A stretch of 64,000 nt of DNA. It comes from Chloroflexota bacterium (GTDB lineage: Bacteria; Chloroflexota; Dehalococcoidia; Lucifugimonadales; GCA-2719675). The stretch spans positions 1-64,000 of the forward strand of contig PBID01000003.1 of the NCBI GenBank assembly GCA_002719675.1. The letters are read 5' to 3'. A program made the position numbers and the translations under genes. Below, one piece after another: positions 17,977 to 27,626 of the stretch. Below the pieces are notes generated by a model. The model was not told where the DNA came from and made no database searches. It was given only the letters and a program-made list of their open reading frames with translations. The stretch's first letter is position 1. Every line of letters starts with the position of its first letter.

Positions 17977-18963
17977 GTGTCAACTCAAAAAGAAAAAGCA
18001 CTCCAAATGGCAATTTCTCAGATTGAAAAAGAATTTGGTGCTGGTACCGTAATGACGCTAAATAACTCTATAGAAGACATTAAAACAAGTTCAATCCCTA
18101 CAGGATCTATTTCCCTAGATTTAGCATTGGGTATAGGCGGAATTCCTAGAGGAAGGGTTACTGAACTTTTTGGAACTGAATCTTCTGGCAAAACCACACT
18201 CGCTTACCACATAATGGCAAGCGCTCAAAAAAACGGAGGAGTCTCTGCATATATTGATGCAGAACATGCTCTTGATCCAGAATATGCTGCCAAATGCGGA
18301 CTTTTAACTGATGACCTCTTAGTCTCTCAACCAGATTCTGCTGAACAAGCCCTTGAAATTGCAGAATACTTGGTTAGAAGTGGAGCTGTAGACATAATTG
18401 TGATTGATAGTGTAGCCGCTTTAGTACCAAAAGCGGAACTAGAAGGTGACATGGGAGATAGCCATGTAGGCCTTCAGGCCCGAATCATGTCTCAAGCTTT
18501 AAGAAAATTAACAGCTGCTATAAATAAATTTAATTCAACAATAATTTTTATCAATCAAATTCGTGAAAAAGTAGGGGTTATTTGGGGTAGCCCTGAAGTT
18601 ACACCCGGAGGGAGGGCTTTGAAATTTTTTAGCTCAGTTAGAATCGATTTAAGAAGAATTGAATCAATTAAAGTGGGTACAGATATCACGGGTTCTAGAG
18701 TTAGAGCTAAAATTGTAAAAAATAAAGTCGCCGCGCCATTTAAAGTCGCAGAATTCGACATTATGTTCAACAATGGAATCAGCAAAGAAAGTGACATCGT
18801 AGATCTAGGTGAAAAACAGGGGATTATTAAAAAAAGCGGATCATTTTATTCTTACAATGATATAAAAATTGGCCAAGGCAGAGAAAATTCTAAAAAATTT
18901 CTGAAAGAAAATAAAGATATATCTGAAAAAATAGAATCTGAGATTCTACAATCATACACTTAA
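17977..18963 (+). CDS. recA: Recombinase RecA
   Basis: RecA forms filaments on single-stranded DNA for homologous recombination and repair. I chose the GTG at 17977 because it has AAAGGA upstream and gives the usual N-terminus ([20 protein letters not shown]), 328 aa; an ATG at 17935 in frame adds 14 atypical residues. Walker A is G-T-E-S-S-G-K-T (66-73; the usual second residue is Pro), Walker B is [10 protein letters not shown], and the L2 loop region [18 protein letters not shown] is intact. The C-terminal domain is present. No lexA or recX is adjacent. Confidence 0.97.
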   Translation: MSTQKEKALQMAISQIEKEFGAGTVMTLNNSIEDIKTSSIPTGSISLDLALGIGGIPRGRVTELFGTESSGKTTLAYHIMASAQKNGGVSAYIDAEHALDPEYAAKCGLLTDDLLVSQPDSAEQALEIAEYLVRSGAVDIIVIDSVAALVPKAELEGDMGDSHVGLQARIMSQALRKLTAAINKFNSTIIFINQIREKVGVIWGSPEVTPGGRALKFFSSVRIDLRRIESIKVGTDITGSRVRAKIVKNKVAAPFKVAEFDIMFNNGISKESDIVDLGEKQGIIKKSGSFYSYNDIKIGQGRENSKKFLKENKDISEKIESEILQSYT

Positions 18964-18980
18964 TATTAATTAAAATGATC

Positions 18981-19001
18981 AAAAACGATTCAATTGTTTT
19001 T
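18981..19001 (+). terminator. Weak hairpin after recA
   Basis: AAAAACGAT (18981-18989) can pair with ATTGTTTTT (18993-19001) through nine base pairs including one G-U, with a 3-nt loop and a U-rich 3' arm. It sits 20 bases after the recA stop. Its AT-rich stem makes it a modest terminator at best. Confidence 0.35.
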
Positions 19002-19081
19002 ATATAAATCCTAATTTATTTTCTTTATAACCCATGACAGCCAATAATTATCTATCAAAATCCGACAAATTAAACTACACC

Positions 19082-19110
19082 TTGAATACAACAGTCAAAA
19101 AGTTTATTAG
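19082..19110 (+). promoter_or_regulatory. tilS promoter candidate
   Basis: TTGAAT (19082-19087), a 17-base spacer and TATTAG (19105-19110), about 30 bases before the tilS ATG. Confidence 0.4.
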
Positions 19111-19140
19111 TAGACTGGAAAACTGTTATTAGATGTTAAA

Positions 19141-20613
19141 ATGGCGAAAAAAAAAGAGCAATATACATCATCTTTCGAAAACAAAATTATTCATGGGATT
19201 AAAAAATGCTCGAATGATTACGGCAAAATTAATCTTAAATTAATTTTGGGAGTTTCCGGAGGACCTGATTCTTTATCTCTACTATATTCAATGCATAGAA
19301 TTAGCAAATTGTACCCGAAATATTTCACTTTATACGGCGCTCATATGAACCATTCTCTTAGAGGTTTTGAGTCTGATCAAGATGCAGAATTTGTAATTTC
19401 AACATTTAAAGATTTGAGAATACCATACTACATTAAAAACTTAGATAGCAAAAAAATTCACGATCTACAAAAAGGTTCATTAGAAGAAATTATGAGACAA
19501 AATCGTTACTCATTTTTTGGTGAAATATCAAAGGATATCAATGCGGATATGGTTGTCACTGCTCACACTTATGATGATCAAATAGAAACAATATTAATGA
19601 ATTTTATTCGAGGAAGTGGATTAAATGGCTTAACTGGAATGCAACAAATTTCAGAGAAAACATTCCAAAATAATTCTTTTATTTTAGCAAGACCAATGCT
19701 GAAAATTTCATCTGAGGAAACAAATACATATTGCAAACATCTGAAATTGTCCCCTAGATTTGATCAAACAAACCATTTAACACGTTTTACTCGCAATAAA
19801 ATCAGGCATGAAATAATTCCCTCTTTATCAAAAATAAACCCTGGAATTAAAAAAAACATCATGAACTTATCAGAAATTATCAACGATGAATATGAATACA
19901 TCAAAGAAATTACTAATGAAAATTTTATATCTCTCTCTAAAATAAATTCTAATGTAATAGAAATCTGCAGACCTGATTTTGAAAAACTACATCTTAATAT
20001 CAGAAGAAATATAATCAGAAAGACTATTGAAAATTTAAATCCCCAATTTAAAAATTTACAAAAAATCAATATAGAAGAAATATTAAACAGTAAAACAGGA
20101 ACAAAACTTCAACCTATTGAAAACATAGTAGTTTATATCGACAAAAACGCATTAATATTTAAAAATACACCCCATAAATCACAAGTTGAAAAAAATAAAT
20201 TATTGAATTACAAAGAAATTTCCAAACAAGGAATTACAAAAATTCAAGATTGGACTATAGAAGTTTCTCAACATAAAATTAACCCAAGCAACATCCCGAA
20301 ATATGAACTCAATAAATCAACAGATTTATCATTCGTTGAAGAAAATTTTGATTTAGATAAAATACAATTTCCAATATATGTAAGGTCTAGACAACCTGGA
20401 GATAGATTTCAGCCATTAGGAATGAAATCAACAAAAAAACTACAAGATTTCTTCGTTGATAATGGAATTCCCAAAAGATTACGTGACTCAATTCCAATCG
20501 TAGTATCTGGTGAAAAATTGCTCTGGATAGTTGGTCACCAAACTTCAAATTGGTCAAAAATCACAAAAGACACAACTAAGTTTTTAAAAATAACGTTTTT
20601 AAAAAACAACTAG
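19141..20613 (+). CDS. tilS: tRNA(Ile)-lysidine synthase
   Basis: TilS ligates lysine to C34 of tRNA-Ile(CAU) so that it reads AUA, using ATP. The 490-residue protein has the PP-loop ATPase motif S-G-G-P-D-S at 39-44, GAHMNHSLRG, TAHTYDDQIET and a C-terminal TilS domain with RSRQPGDRFQPLG and KKLQDFFVDNGIPKRLRD. It is essential in most bacteria and AUA codons are frequent here. Its stop codon overlaps that of the convergent nicotinate phosphoribosyltransferase gene by four bases. Confidence 0.95.
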   Translation: MAKKKEQYTSSFENKIIHGIKKCSNDYGKINLKLILGVSGGPDSLSLLYSMHRISKLYPKYFTLYGAHMNHSLRGFESDQDAEFVISTFKDLRIPYYIKNLDSKKIHDLQKGSLEEIMRQNRYSFFGEISKDINADMVVTAHTYDDQIETILMNFIRGSGLNGLTGMQQISEKTFQNNSFILARPMLKISSEETNTYCKHLKLSPRFDQTNHLTRFTRNKIRHEIIPSLSKINPGIKKNIMNLSEIINDEYEYIKEITNENFISLSKINSNVIEICRPDFEKLHLNIRRNIIRKTIENLNPQFKNLQKINIEEILNSKTGTKLQPIENIVVYIDKNALIFKNTPHKSQVEKNKLLNYKEISKQGITKIQDWTIEVSQHKINPSNIPKYELNKSTDLSFVEENFDLDKIQFPIYVRSRQPGDRFQPLGMKSTKKLQDFFVDNGIPKRLRDSIPIVVSGEKLLWIVGHQTSNWSKITKDTTKFLKITFLKNN

Positions 20614-20623
20614 ATCAATCTAG
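20610..20623. terminator. Palindrome across the tilS and pncB stop codons
   Basis: CTAGAT (20610-20615) and ATCTAG (20618-20623) form an inverted repeat with a 2-base centre. It covers the CTAG shared by the two convergent stop codons. The stem is short and lacks a clear U-run on either side. Confidence 0.35.
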
Positions 20624-21608
20624 TAAGCCTAGTATTTGGAGTTAAGCCTGGAATACGCCCTCTCTTAGATACTGGGGCACCATCAATTTCTTTAATTCCT
20701 GCCCTAAAAGGCTTAGGAGTAGCAGATGCAATAAAAGTTCCAACTCCAAAACTATCTACGGGAGAATCTTCATCAACAAATTCTTTTATTCTTTCAGGGC
20801 TCAATCCTCCTGTAACCATAATATCAACATGATTAAACCCAGCTAAATCTAGTCGACTCCTGATTTCTTTGACTAAATCAGTAGTCACGCCCCCACGTTC
20901 TTTTGGAGTATCCACTCGAATACCTCGCAACCTTTCTCCCATCTCAGTGGCAATCAAAACAGCTTCTACAGATTCATCAGTAAAAGTATCTACTAATGCT
21001 ACGCGAGGAACTTCTCTCGGCATATGTTTATCAAATGCTTCAATAGCTTTAAGAGTACTGGACATGATTAGTGACAACGAATGTGGCATATTGCCAGCAG
21101 GCGCTACACCAGAGATTCTAGATCCAATCGTAGTTGAGCAAGATGCACAACCACCTTTAATAGCAGCATAACCGTAATTCATAACAACATTGGGGTGAAT
21201 ATTTCTTGCTCCAAAAGCAATTACTGGTATATCTTTTGCTTCTGAAACACACTTATTTGCAGCTGTAGCCCATCCGGTTGAAGAAGCTAAGATTCCGCAA
21301 ATAGCAGTCTCATACATGCCAATAGCGCCATAAGGAGCTTTAATTCTTAAAGCCACTTCGCCTGCATTTACTCTAGACGATTCTTCCAATGACCAAACTT
21401 CACTACCAACATTTGGCAAAACTTGATTAAGAAGGTCTTTAACTTCAGAAATGCCACAAAAAATACCCTCTTCAATAGAATTAAATTCCATAGAAACAAC
21501 AGGATTAACACCTTCATTTCTAAGAATTGTCAAAGTTCTCTGTAAATAAACATCTGCTGTATCTCCAACCAAAACAGATCTTTTTATATCAAATTCAGGA
21601 GTGACCAT
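20610..21608 (-). CDS. pncB: Nicotinate phosphoribosyltransferase (short form)
   Basis: This enzyme converts nicotinate and PRPP to nicotinate mononucleotide in NAD salvage. The 332-residue protein is of the short, archaeal-like form. Visible features are the N-terminal RSVLVGDTADVYLQRTL, the substrate-binding AFGARNIHPN and GGCASCSTTIGS, and the phosphate-binding VTGGLSPERIKEF with GVGTFI. ATG start. It is transcribed toward tilS and shares a 4-bp stop-codon overlap with it. A quinolinate phosphoribosyltransferase reading is less likely because of length and motifs. Confidence 0.88.
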   Translation of the reverse strand: MVTPEFDIKRSVLVGDTADVYLQRTLTILRNEGVNPVVSMEFNSIEEGIFCGISEVKDLLNQVLPNVGSEVWSLEESSRVNAGEVALRIKAPYGAIGMYETAICGILASSTGWATAANKCVSEAKDIPVIAFGARNIHPNVVMNYGYAAIKGGCASCSTTIGSRISGVAPAGNMPHSLSLIMSSTLKAIEAFDKHMPREVPRVALVDTFTDESVEAVLIATEMGERLRGIRVDTPKERGGVTTDLVKEIRSRLDLAGFNHVDIMVTGGLSPERIKEFVDEDSPVDSFGVGTFIASATPKPFRAGIKEIDGAPVSKRGRIPGLTPNTRLTRLI

Positions 21609-21867
21609 AAAATAACCTTAATACAGTTATAATTTTCAACTAAAAGTAAAATATTTCAAACTGGCAATCAATGTTAACCTCTGATAATTATAATAGCAAG
21701 CCCAAGACAAAATACTTATATTACAATGATACAACCAACAAAATAAAATTTTAACCCTAAAACTATCCAGGAACACTAACCAAAACAGTTAAAAATATAT
21801 AAACTTTATATCAGTTTCTATTTTGCTAATTATAACCATTCACAACCGCAAAAAACTGGAGATTTAA

Positions 21868-22038
21868 GTGAATTCAAAAAAAATAAAATTCTATACATTT
21901 TCAATATTAGTAATCATTTCAATTGGGATGTTTTTCTGGGGGTTATTTGGGGAAGACAAAAATCAACTTCTTGCTATAGGTATGTTTTTAGGGTTTTTCC
22001 TTTTTATATTTAAAAAACTATTTGTTTGGTGGAGATAA
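21868..22038 (+). CDS. Small two-segment membrane protein (56 aa)
   Basis: A 56-codon frame starts at GTG 21868 with CTGGAGAT eight bases upstream and ends TGGTGGAGATAA. The product has a basic N-terminus (NSKKIKF), a hydrophobic helix (about 12-28), a short acidic turn GEDKNQ, and a second hydrophobic helix (about 34-50) ending in Lys and Trp residues (KKLFVWWR). That is the pattern of a helical hairpin with both ends on the cytoplasmic side. It fills the gap between the divergent pncB and transketolase genes. I recognise no family, and the ribosome-binding site and amphiphilic design are the only support for it being real. Confidence 0.6.
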   Translation: MNSKKIKFYTFSILVIISIGMFFWGLFGEDKNQLLAIGMFLGFFLFIFKKLFVWWR

Positions 22039-22070
22039 TAATCGAAAATTTCAATCACATTGTTTTGAAA

Positions 22071-22099
22071 TAGAAAAAAATATTAATTAACTATATAAT
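22071..22099 (+). promoter_or_regulatory. Promoter of the transketolase operon
   Basis: A perfect TATAAT (22094-22099) lies 17 bases after TAGAAA (22071-22076), about 45 bases before the transketolase start. The -35 match is weak, the -10 match is exact. Confidence 0.5.
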
Positions 22100-22143
22100 T
22101 AAATCCGAATTTAACACAATTATTTTAATGGATTGGTGAAAAA

Positions 22144-22968
22144 TTGACCCATAATATTAATATCGCTGAATTAACAGAAATCTCAAAAAGAATTAGAAAA
22201 AACATACTTGATATGACTCATACAGCAGGTAGTGGACATCCAGGTGGATCCCTATCGTCTGTTGAAATCTTAGCTACACTTTATTTTAACATTATGGATC
22301 ACAAACCTGAAAATCCAAAATGGAATCATAGAGATAAATTCATTCTCAGCAAAGCACATGCTTGCCCAGTTTTATACGCAACTTTGTCAGAAGCTGGATA
22401 TTTCCCAGAAAATGAACTTAAAACGTTCAGACAAATAAATAGTAGAATCCAAGGGCATTCACATATAAAAACTCCTGGGGTAGAAATGTCTGGAGGGTCC
22501 TTAGGTCAAGGATTATCATTTGGAGTAGGAGCAGCAATTTCTGCAAAATTAGACAATTTGAAATCTAAAACATTTGTCCTTCTTGGAGATGGTGAATGTG
22601 ATGAAGGACAAATTTGGGAAGCGGCAATGTCTGCTTCGCACCATAAACTTAACAACTTGATAGCAATTGTTGATAGAAATCAAATTCAAAACGACAGATT
22701 CACAGATGAGGTAATGACCTTAGAACCATTTGAAGATAAATGGAAAGCTTTTGGTTGGAAAACTTTAAAAGTTGATGGACATTCTTTGGGAGAACTAATT
22801 GATGCCTTCAATTTAGCAATCAATCAAACTAAAAACCCTACTGTAGTAATTGCAGATACCATAAAAGGAAAAGGTGTAAGTTTTATGGAGAACAATCCTG
22901 CTTTCCATGGAAAATCGCCTGATGATCAAGAATTATTTCTTGCATTAAAAGAAATAGACGATGCTTGA
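22144..22968 (+). CDS. tkt: Transketolase, N-terminal subunit
   Basis: Thiamin-diphosphate-binding half of a split transketolase, which moves two-carbon ketol units in the non-oxidative pentose phosphate pathway. The 274-residue protein contains AGSGHPGGSLSSVEILATLYF, SKAHACPVLYA, GSLGQGLSFGVGAA and the ThDP/Mg motif GDGECDEGQIWEAA through DRNQIQNDRF. The start is TTG (22144) after a GGTGAAAA sequence. The partner subunit follows 31 bp downstream. The need for thiamin diphosphate connects it to the HMP salvage genes. Confidence 0.95.
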   Translation: MTHNINIAELTEISKRIRKNILDMTHTAGSGHPGGSLSSVEILATLYFNIMDHKPENPKWNHRDKFILSKAHACPVLYATLSEAGYFPENELKTFRQINSRIQGHSHIKTPGVEMSGGSLGQGLSFGVGAAISAKLDNLKSKTFVLLGDGECDEGQIWEAAMSASHHKLNNLIAIVDRNQIQNDRFTDEVMTLEPFEDKWKAFGWKTLKVDGHSLGELIDAFNLAINQTKNPTVVIADTIKGKGVSFMENNPAFHGKSPDDQELFLALKEIDDA

Positions 22969-22999
22969 GTACAAAACAATAATTTAGACTGGAAAATAA

Positions 23000-23950
23000 A
23001 TGAATTTAAATGATCTTGAAATGGCAGAAACCAGAGTCACTGCTGGAGAAACTTTAGTTGAGCTGGGCAAAACAAACGAAAAAATTGTCGTGCTCGGAGG
23101 AGACTTAAGTAAATCAACACATGCAAATAAATTTGGAGCAGCATATCCAGACAGATTTTATGATTTTGGACCTGCTGAACAAAATATGGTAAGTGTTGCT
23201 GCAGGATTAGCTTCTTCTGGGAAAATACCTGTTGTTAGTACATTTGCAGTATTCGGTTCAAGTCGACCATACGATCAAATCAGAGTTGGTGTTTCTCAAT
23301 CTAATTTAGATGTAAAAATAATTGTCACTCATGCAGGTTTAATCACTGGCCAAGATGGAGTTTCAGCTCAAAGCATTGAAGATATAGCGATAATGAATGC
23401 TCTCCCAAATTTTAATATTATTGTTCCAACTGATAGCGTTGAAACTAGATCAGCAATTAAATATGCAATAAATACAAAAGGACCTTTTTACATACGATTA
23501 TCAAGACCTCCAACTCCAATAATTCACCAAAATGATACATTCCAATTCGGCAAAGCAGAATCAATAAGAAATGGCTCTGATGTCACAATTGTCGCATGTG
23601 GAATAATGGTTATTGCTGCATTACATGCAGCTCACAATCTTGAAAAAAAAGGTGTGTCTTGCAGAATTTTAAATATGTCTACAATCAAACCTATTGATAC
23701 AGAGGCAATATTAAAAGCTGCAAAAGAAACGAAAGCTATTGTGACTGCAGAAGAGCATTTTATCAATGGAGGCTTATCCTCAATTGTTGCTCAAGTAGTC
23801 TCTCAAAATCTACCAACTCCTTTGGAAAGCATTGCAATCAATCGATACGCTGAGTCAGGAAGCCCTGAAGAATTACTGGAAAAATATAATTTAACTGATT
23901 CTGATATAGAAAATGCAGTCAAAAAAGTTATATCAAGAAAAATGAAATAG
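23000..23950 (+). CDS. tkt: Transketolase, C-terminal subunit
   Basis: Second half of the split transketolase: the pyrimidine-binding domain (VLGGDLSKSTHANKFG, FYDFGPAEQNMVSVAAGLA with the catalytic Glu) and the C-terminal transketolase domain (VACGIMVIAALHAA, EEHFINGGLSS). It has 316 residues and an ATG start. The split arrangement is common in Chloroflexota, some Firmicutes and archaea. It sits in an operon with fbp and fba. Confidence 0.95.
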   Translation: MNLNDLEMAETRVTAGETLVELGKTNEKIVVLGGDLSKSTHANKFGAAYPDRFYDFGPAEQNMVSVAAGLASSGKIPVVSTFAVFGSSRPYDQIRVGVSQSNLDVKIIVTHAGLITGQDGVSAQSIEDIAIMNALPNFNIIVPTDSVETRSAIKYAINTKGPFYIRLSRPPTPIIHQNDTFQFGKAESIRNGSDVTIVACGIMVIAALHAAHNLEKKGVSCRILNMSTIKPIDTEAILKAAKETKAIVTAEEHFINGGLSSIVAQVVSQNLPTPLESIAINRYAESGSPEELLEKYNLTDSDIENAVKKVISRKMK

Positions 23951-23976
23951 TAAATTTAAATTAGGTTAATAGTCTT

Positions 23977-24903
23977 TTGGAATTAAAAAAATATTTACAA
24001 TATTCAAAATTCGATTCAGGTCTTGCTTCTGTCTTGACAGCAATTGCTCAAGGTTCAATTTTAATTCAAAAAAAAATTTCCCGACTAAGTTTAGAAGGAC
24101 TTGAAGGTTCAACTGGAACTAAAAATATACAGAATGAAGATGTTAAAAAATTAGATATTTTAGCTAATGACATATTCCTGGAAAAATTCCAAGAATCAAA
24201 AAATGTAGCTATGGTAGGTTGTGAAGAATTAGAAAAACCTCAAATTTTTAATAATTCTATATCTAAATTTTTAATTAATATGGATCCTTTAGATGGATCT
24301 AGTAATATAGATGTTGGAGTAAATATAGGTTCTATTTTCGGAATATGGAATGAAAATATCGATCATTCTCTAAACGAAAATTCTCTGTTAAAACCAGGCA
24401 AAGAACAAATAGCTTCTGCATATGTTGTGTATGGTTCATGTACTTTGATGGTAATAGCTTCAGAAAAAGGAGTCCAGTGTTTTACCCTAGATACTCAAAG
24501 TGGATCTTACATTTTATCCAAAGACAATATTAACGTCCCCGAAAAATGTAAGTACTACAGCGTAAATTATGGAAATTTTGAAAACTTTTCTTCTAATTTA
24601 CAAAATTCTCTAATTAATCTGCAAAATATATATTCTCTAAGATACATAGGTTCACTAGTTGCAGACTTTCATAGAAATTTACTAGAAGGTGGTGTATTTT
24701 TATACCCCAAAGACACCAAAAATCCTAACGGGAAATTACGATTAATGTACGAAGCAAATCCTTTATCTTTTATAATAAAAAAAGCTGGAGGAATAGGAAC
24801 AAATGGAACTAAAAATATACTAAATATCAATCCAACGACACTACATGAAAGAGTTCCGCTAATTATAGGAAATTCAGATGTCATTGAAAATATCTTAGTG
24901 TAA
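23977..24903 (+). CDS. fbp: Fructose-1,6-bisphosphatase, class I
   Basis: FBPase hydrolyses fructose-1,6-bisphosphate to fructose-6-phosphate, the committed step of gluconeogenesis. The 308-residue protein shows the metal-binding MDPLDGSSNIDVGVNIGSIF, VASEE-like region as MVGCEELE, the substrate region RYIGSLVADFHRNLLEGG and LMYEANPLSFIIKKAGG. The start is TTG at 23977, with only a weak AGGTTAA upstream. It sits between the transketolase and aldolase genes. Confidence 0.94.
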   Translation: MELKKYLQYSKFDSGLASVLTAIAQGSILIQKKISRLSLEGLEGSTGTKNIQNEDVKKLDILANDIFLEKFQESKNVAMVGCEELEKPQIFNNSISKFLINMDPLDGSSNIDVGVNIGSIFGIWNENIDHSLNENSLLKPGKEQIASAYVVYGSCTLMVIASEKGVQCFTLDTQSGSYILSKDNINVPEKCKYYSVNYGNFENFSSNLQNSLINLQNIYSLRYIGSLVADFHRNLLEGGVFLYPKDTKNPNGKLRLMYEANPLSFIIKKAGGIGTNGTKNILNINPTTLHERVPLIIGNSDVIENILV

Positions 24904-24948
24904 TGAGAAGATAAGCAATCAAAACATTTTTTGAAAGGAAATCTCACA

Positions 24949-25956
24949 ATGGATGTAAATAAACTCTCTGAAACAGCAAAAGCATTAGTAGCCCCTAAAA
25001 AGGGAATTTTAGCTGCAGACGAAAGTTCTAATACAATCAAAAAAAGATTCGATTCAATAAATGTAGAATCAACTGAATCAAATCGTAAGTCATATAGAGA
25101 AATGTTATTTCAAACTGAAGGTATCTCCAAATTTATTAGCGGAGTAATACTTTTCGATGAAACTATAAGGCAAAAAAGTTCAGATGGAGAATCTTTAGTA
25201 TCTATTTTAAGTAAACAAGGGATACTGCCTGGAATAAAAGTGGATTCTGGAGCTAAACCTTTATCAGGTACAGAAAATGAAACGATTACTGAAGGTTTAG
25301 ATGGTTTAAGAGAACGCCTACAAGAATACTATGAATTAGGCGCAAAATTTACAAAATGGAGAGCAGTAATAAACATCGGAAATGAGGAACCGTCAGATTA
25401 TGCAATCAAAACTAACGCCCACGCATTAGCTAGGTTTGCTGCGTTGAGCCAAGAAGCAAACTTAGTCCCCATTGTCGAACCAGAGGTATTAATGGACGGA
25501 TCACATTCCATAGAAAAATGTTACGAAGTAACAAATATAACGCTACGAGAAGTATACTATGAATTATATAATCAAAAAGTTGAACTTGAAGGTACGTTAT
25601 TAAAACCAAATATGGTTATACCTGGAAAAGATTCAAATGATTCATCTAATCCATCAGAAATTGCAAAATACACCGTTAAATGCCTAATGGATTGCGTTCC
25701 TGCATCTGTTCCGGGAATAGTATTCTTATCAGGTGGTCAAAGCGATGATGAAGCAACAATTAACCTCCATCATATCAACGTAATTGCAAAGAAACTACAA
25801 ACTCCATGGGAGCTTAGTTTTTCATACGGAAGAGGTTTGCAAAGTGCACCTCTAAAAACATGGCTAGGTAATCAAGATAATATTTTATTAGCTCAAAAAG
25901 CATTCCATTCCAGAGCTAAAGATACAAGTGCAGCTAGAAACGGTTCTTTCCTATAG
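24949..25956 (+). CDS. fba: Fructose-bisphosphate aldolase, class I
   Basis: A Schiff-base aldolase that cleaves or forms fructose-1,6-bisphosphate. The ATG at 24949 is chosen because AAAGGAAA lies seven to twelve bases before it; an in-frame TTG at 24931 overlaps that site. The 335-residue protein is of the animal/plant-like class I type: KGILAADESSNTIKKRF, GVILFDETIRQ, PIVEPEVLMDGSH, the lysine in TLLKPNMV that forms the Schiff base, and SFSYGRGLQ. It directly follows fbp. Confidence 0.95.
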   Translation: MDVNKLSETAKALVAPKKGILAADESSNTIKKRFDSINVESTESNRKSYREMLFQTEGISKFISGVILFDETIRQKSSDGESLVSILSKQGILPGIKVDSGAKPLSGTENETITEGLDGLRERLQEYYELGAKFTKWRAVINIGNEEPSDYAIKTNAHALARFAALSQEANLVPIVEPEVLMDGSHSIEKCYEVTNITLREVYYELYNQKVELEGTLLKPNMVIPGKDSNDSSNPSEIAKYTVKCLMDCVPASVPGIVFLSGGQSDDEATINLHHINVIAKKLQTPWELSFSYGRGLQSAPLKTWLGNQDNILLAQKAFHSRAKDTSAARNGSFL

Positions 25957-25964
25957 CCCGACAA

Positions 25965-26555
25965 ATGTTAAAAAAGCTTCTACTAGCAACAACAAATATA
26001 CATAAAATCCAAGAATTTAATTCTATATTTGTTAATCTACCTTATCTAATTACTAATCCTGAAATTGAAAAAATAAAACTAAAAGTGCATGAAAATGGAG
26101 TTTCATTTTCAGAAAATGCATTAATTAAAGCAAAAGCATATTGTAAATCTTCTAAAATGATTTCAATGGCAGATGATTCAGGCCTAGAAATTGATGCACT
26201 AGATGGTCGTCCCGGAATTTATTCAGCTAGATACGGTGGAAAGAAACTAAATGATGAAGAAAGGGTAAAATTAATTCTTAAACAAATGTCTGGGATCCCT
26301 AAAGAAAAACGCCAGGCAAGATTTCGATGTTCTATAGCAGTTGCTTGGCCTAACGGTAAAACTCTCATTCGTGAAGGAACACTGGAAGGTATTATTGAAT
26401 TCACACAAAAAGGTTGTAATGGGTTTGGATATGACCCAATATTATACCTTCCAAAATATCGCAAAACTGTTGCTGAATTAGATCTGGAACAAAAAAACAA
26501 TATCAGTCATAGAGCAACTGCAGCTAAAAAGATTTTGCTAGATCTAAATACCTGA
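25965..26555 (+). CDS. rdgB: XTP/dITP diphosphatase
   Basis: RdgB (Ham1/Maf-like pyrophosphatase) removes non-canonical purine nucleoside triphosphates. The 196-residue protein has the N-terminal LLLATTNIHKIQEF, the acidic active site MADDSGLEIDALDGRPGIYSARYGG and NGFGYDPILYLP. It starts with ATG nine bases after the aldolase stop, so it is very probably in the same operon. Confidence 0.95.
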   Translation: MLKKLLLATTNIHKIQEFNSIFVNLPYLITNPEIEKIKLKVHENGVSFSENALIKAKAYCKSSKMISMADDSGLEIDALDGRPGIYSARYGGKKLNDEERVKLILKQMSGIPKEKRQARFRCSIAVAWPNGKTLIREGTLEGIIEFTQKGCNGFGYDPILYLPKYRKTVAELDLEQKNNISHRATAAKKILLDLNT

Positions 26556-26599
26556 TAAAATTTGAATTTACATCTTAATTAGAAAAATATTTTGCACGC

Positions 26600-27622
26600 A
26601 TGGAAAATAAATCTAAAATTACTGACAAATTATCTAGACCAGTAAAAGACCTAAGAATATCTGTTACAGATAGGTGTAATTTTCGATGCACATATTGTAT
26701 GCCAGAACAAATTTATGGGCATAGATATGAATTTATAAACAAATCCTCTTTACTAACATTTGAAGAAATAATCACCATAACCGAAATCCTAGTGGAAATG
26801 GGAGTGCAAAAAGTTAGATTAACAGGAGGAGAACCATTACTAAGGTATAAAATTGAAGATTTAATTTCTACCTTATCTAAAATTCCTGGAATAAAAGAAC
26901 TAACGCTCACAACAAATGGATATTTATTACCAAAAAAAGCCGAAGAATTAAAAAAATCTGGAATAGATCGTATAACTGTTAGTTTAGATAGCTTAAATAA
27001 CGAAATTTTCAAAAAAATTAATGGCAGAAACGTGGATGTATCAAAAGTATTGAAAGGAATCGAAGCAGCCGAAAAAGCAGGCTTTAATCCTATCAAAGTA
27101 AATTGTGTGGTAGAAAAAGGAATCAATGAAAATTCCATTCTAGAAATGGCTGAATATTTCAAAGCGAAAGGTCATATTTTAAGATTTATTGAATTTATGG
27201 ATGTTGGAACACTTAACCAATGGAATTTAAATAAAGTTGTCTCATCTAAAGAAATTGTTAAAATCATTAATTCCAAAATGCCTATAGAACCAATTAATCC
27301 CACATACTTTGGAGAAGTGGCATCGAGATATCAATATAAAGATGGTTCAGGAGAAATTGGAATTATATCTTCCGTAACACAACCTTTTTGTGGTAATTGC
27401 ACAAGACTCAGATTATCACCAGAAGGCAACCTATTCACTTGCTTATTTAGCAATACTGGAACTGATGTTAAAAAATTCTTAAGATCAAACAAAAGCAAAA
27501 AAGAGTTAGAATCATTAATAAAAAAAACATGGCTTGCACGAAAAGACAAATACTCTATTGATCGGTCTAGTAATCCCGATAAATCTACTAAAAAAGTAGA
27601 AATGTATCACATCGGGGGATGA
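26600..27622 (+). CDS. moaA: GTP 3',8-cyclase, molybdenum cofactor synthesis
   Basis: MoaA is a radical SAM enzyme that starts molybdopterin synthesis from GTP. The radical SAM cluster motif C-x3-C-x2-C is at Cys26, Cys30 and Cys33 (DRCNFRCTYC), followed by RLTGGEPLLR. The C-terminal second [4Fe-4S] motif starts with FCGNCTRLRLSPEG, and the chain ends in the Gly-Gly tail (HIGG) needed for activity in MoaA proteins. 340 residues, ATG start. No other moa gene is nearby, and no molybdoenzyme with an intact catalytic Cys is seen in the window. Confidence 0.95.
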   Translation: MENKSKITDKLSRPVKDLRISVTDRCNFRCTYCMPEQIYGHRYEFINKSSLLTFEEIITITEILVEMGVQKVRLTGGEPLLRYKIEDLISTLSKIPGIKELTLTTNGYLLPKKAEELKKSGIDRITVSLDSLNNEIFKKINGRNVDVSKVLKGIEAAEKAGFNPIKVNCVVEKGINENSILEMAEYFKAKGHILRFIEFMDVGTLNQWNLNKVVSSKEIVKIINSKMPIEPINPTYFGEVASRYQYKDGSGEIGIISSVTQPFCGNCTRLRLSPEGNLFTCLFSNTGTDVKKFLRSNKSKKELESLIKKTWLARKDKYSIDRSSNPDKSTKKVEMYHIGG

Positions 27623-27626
27623 TAAA

